Source: Lethocerus indicus (lineage: Eukaryota > Arthropoda > Insecta > Hemiptera > Belostomatidae). Taken from it: a stretch of DNA of 64,000 bases. The DNA lies in contig JACDQD010000001.1 in the NCBI GenBank assembly GCA_019843655.1, positions 48,851,794-48,915,793 of the forward strand, read 5' to 3'. Made by a program: the position numbers and the translations under genes. Of the stretch, positions 62,191 through 64,000 are shown piece by piece (within the stretch, counting starts at the first letter, position 1; the number at the start of each line of letters is the position of its first letter). The notes beneath the pieces were generated by a model that ran no database searches, was not told where the DNA came from, and worked only from the letters and a program-made list of their open reading frames with translations.

Positions 62191-63554
62191 CTACGTGAAA
62201 TTCGCCCGGACCGTGAAAGAAAAAATAACGGGTGTAGAGTTACGTTAAAAGAGTTGTGCTTCGACTGTCGGTATTAATGGAATTATTAATTTTCGGTCGG
62301 GATCTACAGAAAACATAGCCGCCGAAGATCCTTCTTCCTACTAATCGTAAGCAATACGCGCAGAATTTAAGTATAAACCGGCTTTTCTATATCCGAAATT
62401 ACGTCTCGGTAAATTTAACCGGTTACTCGATCGGTTACGTCTGAGCGAAATTTTTAGAGTACCGTACCTATATTAGAAGAACCGTATCTAGTACGTTTAT
62501 TTTATTTACAATTTCGCGACCCGTTTTTATTTCCGCGGTTCTATTCGGGCGGTTTTTAAGACGAGGGATTTTTCGGGAGGCTCGGAATATAGGCGTTTTC
62601 GTGACGGTCCTGTGCAGTGGGGGCGCATTTATCCACTTTATATCTTCTTTTCTTTATACGGGCGGAGGGGGGGGGGCGAAACCCCGACAGGCATCCGCCA
62701 ATCCTCAGCTTTTCATCGACGGCTACGTACAGAAACAAAAATCACTTGGAATCGGCTCGGACTCGAGGAATCGGATGCCGAATTTCGGCCGGAACGATTA
62801 ACGGGCAAAAAAATAAGCCAGAGGAGAGAAAGCGGGCATGGCCGGGGGTGGAGAGGCTGAGCGATGACTGGGGGTGGTCGGTGGTTTGAACCGGGTATAT
62901 CGCGGTGGGGGAAGCCCAGTTTTGAAATGTTAATATAATAGCCGGGGTCGGGGCGGAAAAAAGCTGCAGCGGCGGCGCACACTTTATTAGTGAAGGCAAC
63001 TCATTAGCGGGCCCTCCTCTCTTAATCTTGGCCCGATCGCCAAATTAATATCCTCCCACTGAGTGTCCCGAAGCTTAAACACTTTTTTCCACCGCTCATT
63101 TCCCACCCTTTTAGACATTTCATCATTTTTTTAGAATGATTCCCTAATAGCTAATATACTTCATTTTACAATCCCGAATATAATTGTTTACGGGAGGGAC
63201 AAAGTTATTATCCAAGAACCATAATTACGCGCTAAGAGTTACCTTAATTAATTAAATTAATCTTATCCTCTAAGTCCCCTTTCTCTTCAGTTTTAGAACA
63301 GATTATTAGGTCGGACAATACCGCCCGTAATACGATTATCCGATTTCCATTTCGGTTAACTCTATTTCCAAAATCGACTAATAATTCCAGTCGATAAGGA
63401 ATGAATGAAAAACCGTTCATCATACGTATATTATAGTTGGTTAGGTAATAAGCGCGGTACGGTAATAGTGCGACGGCAACATACTCTCTAGCGTAATTAA
63501 GTTTTATAGATTTATCGGGCCTTTTACCCTCTCCAAAGAGGACAGATTTTGACG

Positions 63555-63815
63555 GCTGAATCGATATGTGGAAGGTTCAAAAATGTTCGCGGATTCGTCC
63601 CATACTCATACTTCGTCAACGGTGGTCTCTAAGTGAGTTACACTTGCCCCCAGAGGGAAAGTTAAAAAAACGAAACTTTTCAAAATATCCATGTTCCCGG
63701 ATTTATCCTATAGTGTACAGTGGTCCCAAAGCGACATACACTTGACCCACGAAGGAATGTTCAAAAATCGAAAATTTTCGAAATTTCAAAAATATTGGCG
63801 GATTTGTGTCCCCAT
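63555..63815 (+). repeat. Tandem copies of a ~105-bp repeat
   Basis: Three spaced occurrences of a GCGGATTCGTCC / CCGGATTTATCC / GCGGATTTGTGTCCCC word sit about 100-108 bp apart. AGTGGTCCCAAAG / GGTGGTCTCTAAG and TACACTTGACCCACGAAGG / TACACTTGCCCCCAGAGGG lie between them. Confidence 0.6.
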
Positions 63816-64000
63816 AATTGGACAACCGATAACCGGTATCAAATTAATACGCCTATTGCCGTCAAAAACGACATGCGCGCTCCAACCAATAAACGGGCGT
63901 TACATAAAAATTGGTTCCGGTAGGGGAAGCGCAAACTACGAGCGGGCTCGAAATCGATTCAAATACGGACATCTGGCTCCGACAGGTAACGAGTTTTTGA

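Larger units (their letters stand above)
61010..64000 (-). other. Upstream flank or first intron of the ADAMTSL gene
   Basis: A signal-peptide exon would be expected upstream, but none with a methionine, hydrophobic core and phase 0 donor was found here. The stretch holds two TA arrays (61113-61179 and 61525-61585), an inverted copy of a ~105-bp repeat near 62050-62190, and a tandem pair of the same repeat at 63555-63815. Confidence 0.55.

Overview
The window reads as nuclear DNA of an animal, most likely an insect. The evidence is a many-exon gene with short GT-AG spliced exons, long introns, no operons, many dinucleotide microsatellites and several families of short interspersed repeats. 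The CpG-rich, non-coding flanks with recurrent 'ggttagg'-type words, set against an AT-rich genic block, are compatible with a hymenopteran such as a bee, ant or wasp. That placement is inference; nothing here fixes the species. The one gene identified with confidence is on the minus strand. It is an ADAMTS-like (ADAMTSL1/ADAMTSL3 type) secreted matrix glycoprotein, and its insect counterpart would be the nolo-type gene. I could place 22 coding exons between 61009 (5' side) and 41118 (stop codon) by combining splice sites, reading phase and domain logic.

Order of the product: an acidic N-terminal segment, a first TSP1 repeat with a WxxWxxW motif, an ADAMTS cysteine-rich module, then directly TSP1 repeats 2-8 with no visible spacer domain, one Ig-like C2 domain, an acidic and proline-rich linker, TSP1 repeats 9-11 and a C-terminal PLAC domain. 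The signal-peptide exon was not found and probably lies beyond 64000. One linker exon in the 48.3-53.8 kb intron is predicted from phase but was not found. Exon 56380-56508 is one base short for its frame.

Layout: 1-19.8 kb is CpG-rich non-coding DNA with TA, GA and CA microsatellites, a TTAA-flanked MITE, a family of repeats carrying an 'accggtctagc' core, and a striking pair of degenerate ~32-bp arrays at 13.38-14.11 kb. At 19829-20077 there is an isolated, well-formed GC-rich coding exon (minus strand) of an unidentified gene. From 20.1 to 34.9 kb there is more CpG-rich non-coding DNA, including 264-bp CT and 115-bp GA tracts. From 34.9 to 41.1 kb the DNA is very AT-rich and CpG-poor and is the likely 3' UTR/downstream zone of the ADAMTSL gene. 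From 41.1 to 48.3 kb lie 14 exons of that gene in AT-rich DNA. From 48.3 to 53.8 kb is a large intron with mobile-element remnants. From 53.8 to 61.0 kb lie the 5' exons in CpG-rich DNA, and 61-64 kb is upstream sequence or an upstream intron.

The gene therefore straddles a compositional boundary, and its codon usage switches with it. Other points of interest are a SPIN-like hAT MITE with recognisable 16-bp ends, and a ~205-bp internal duplication that copied the end of a TSP1 exon with its splice donor into another intron of the same gene.
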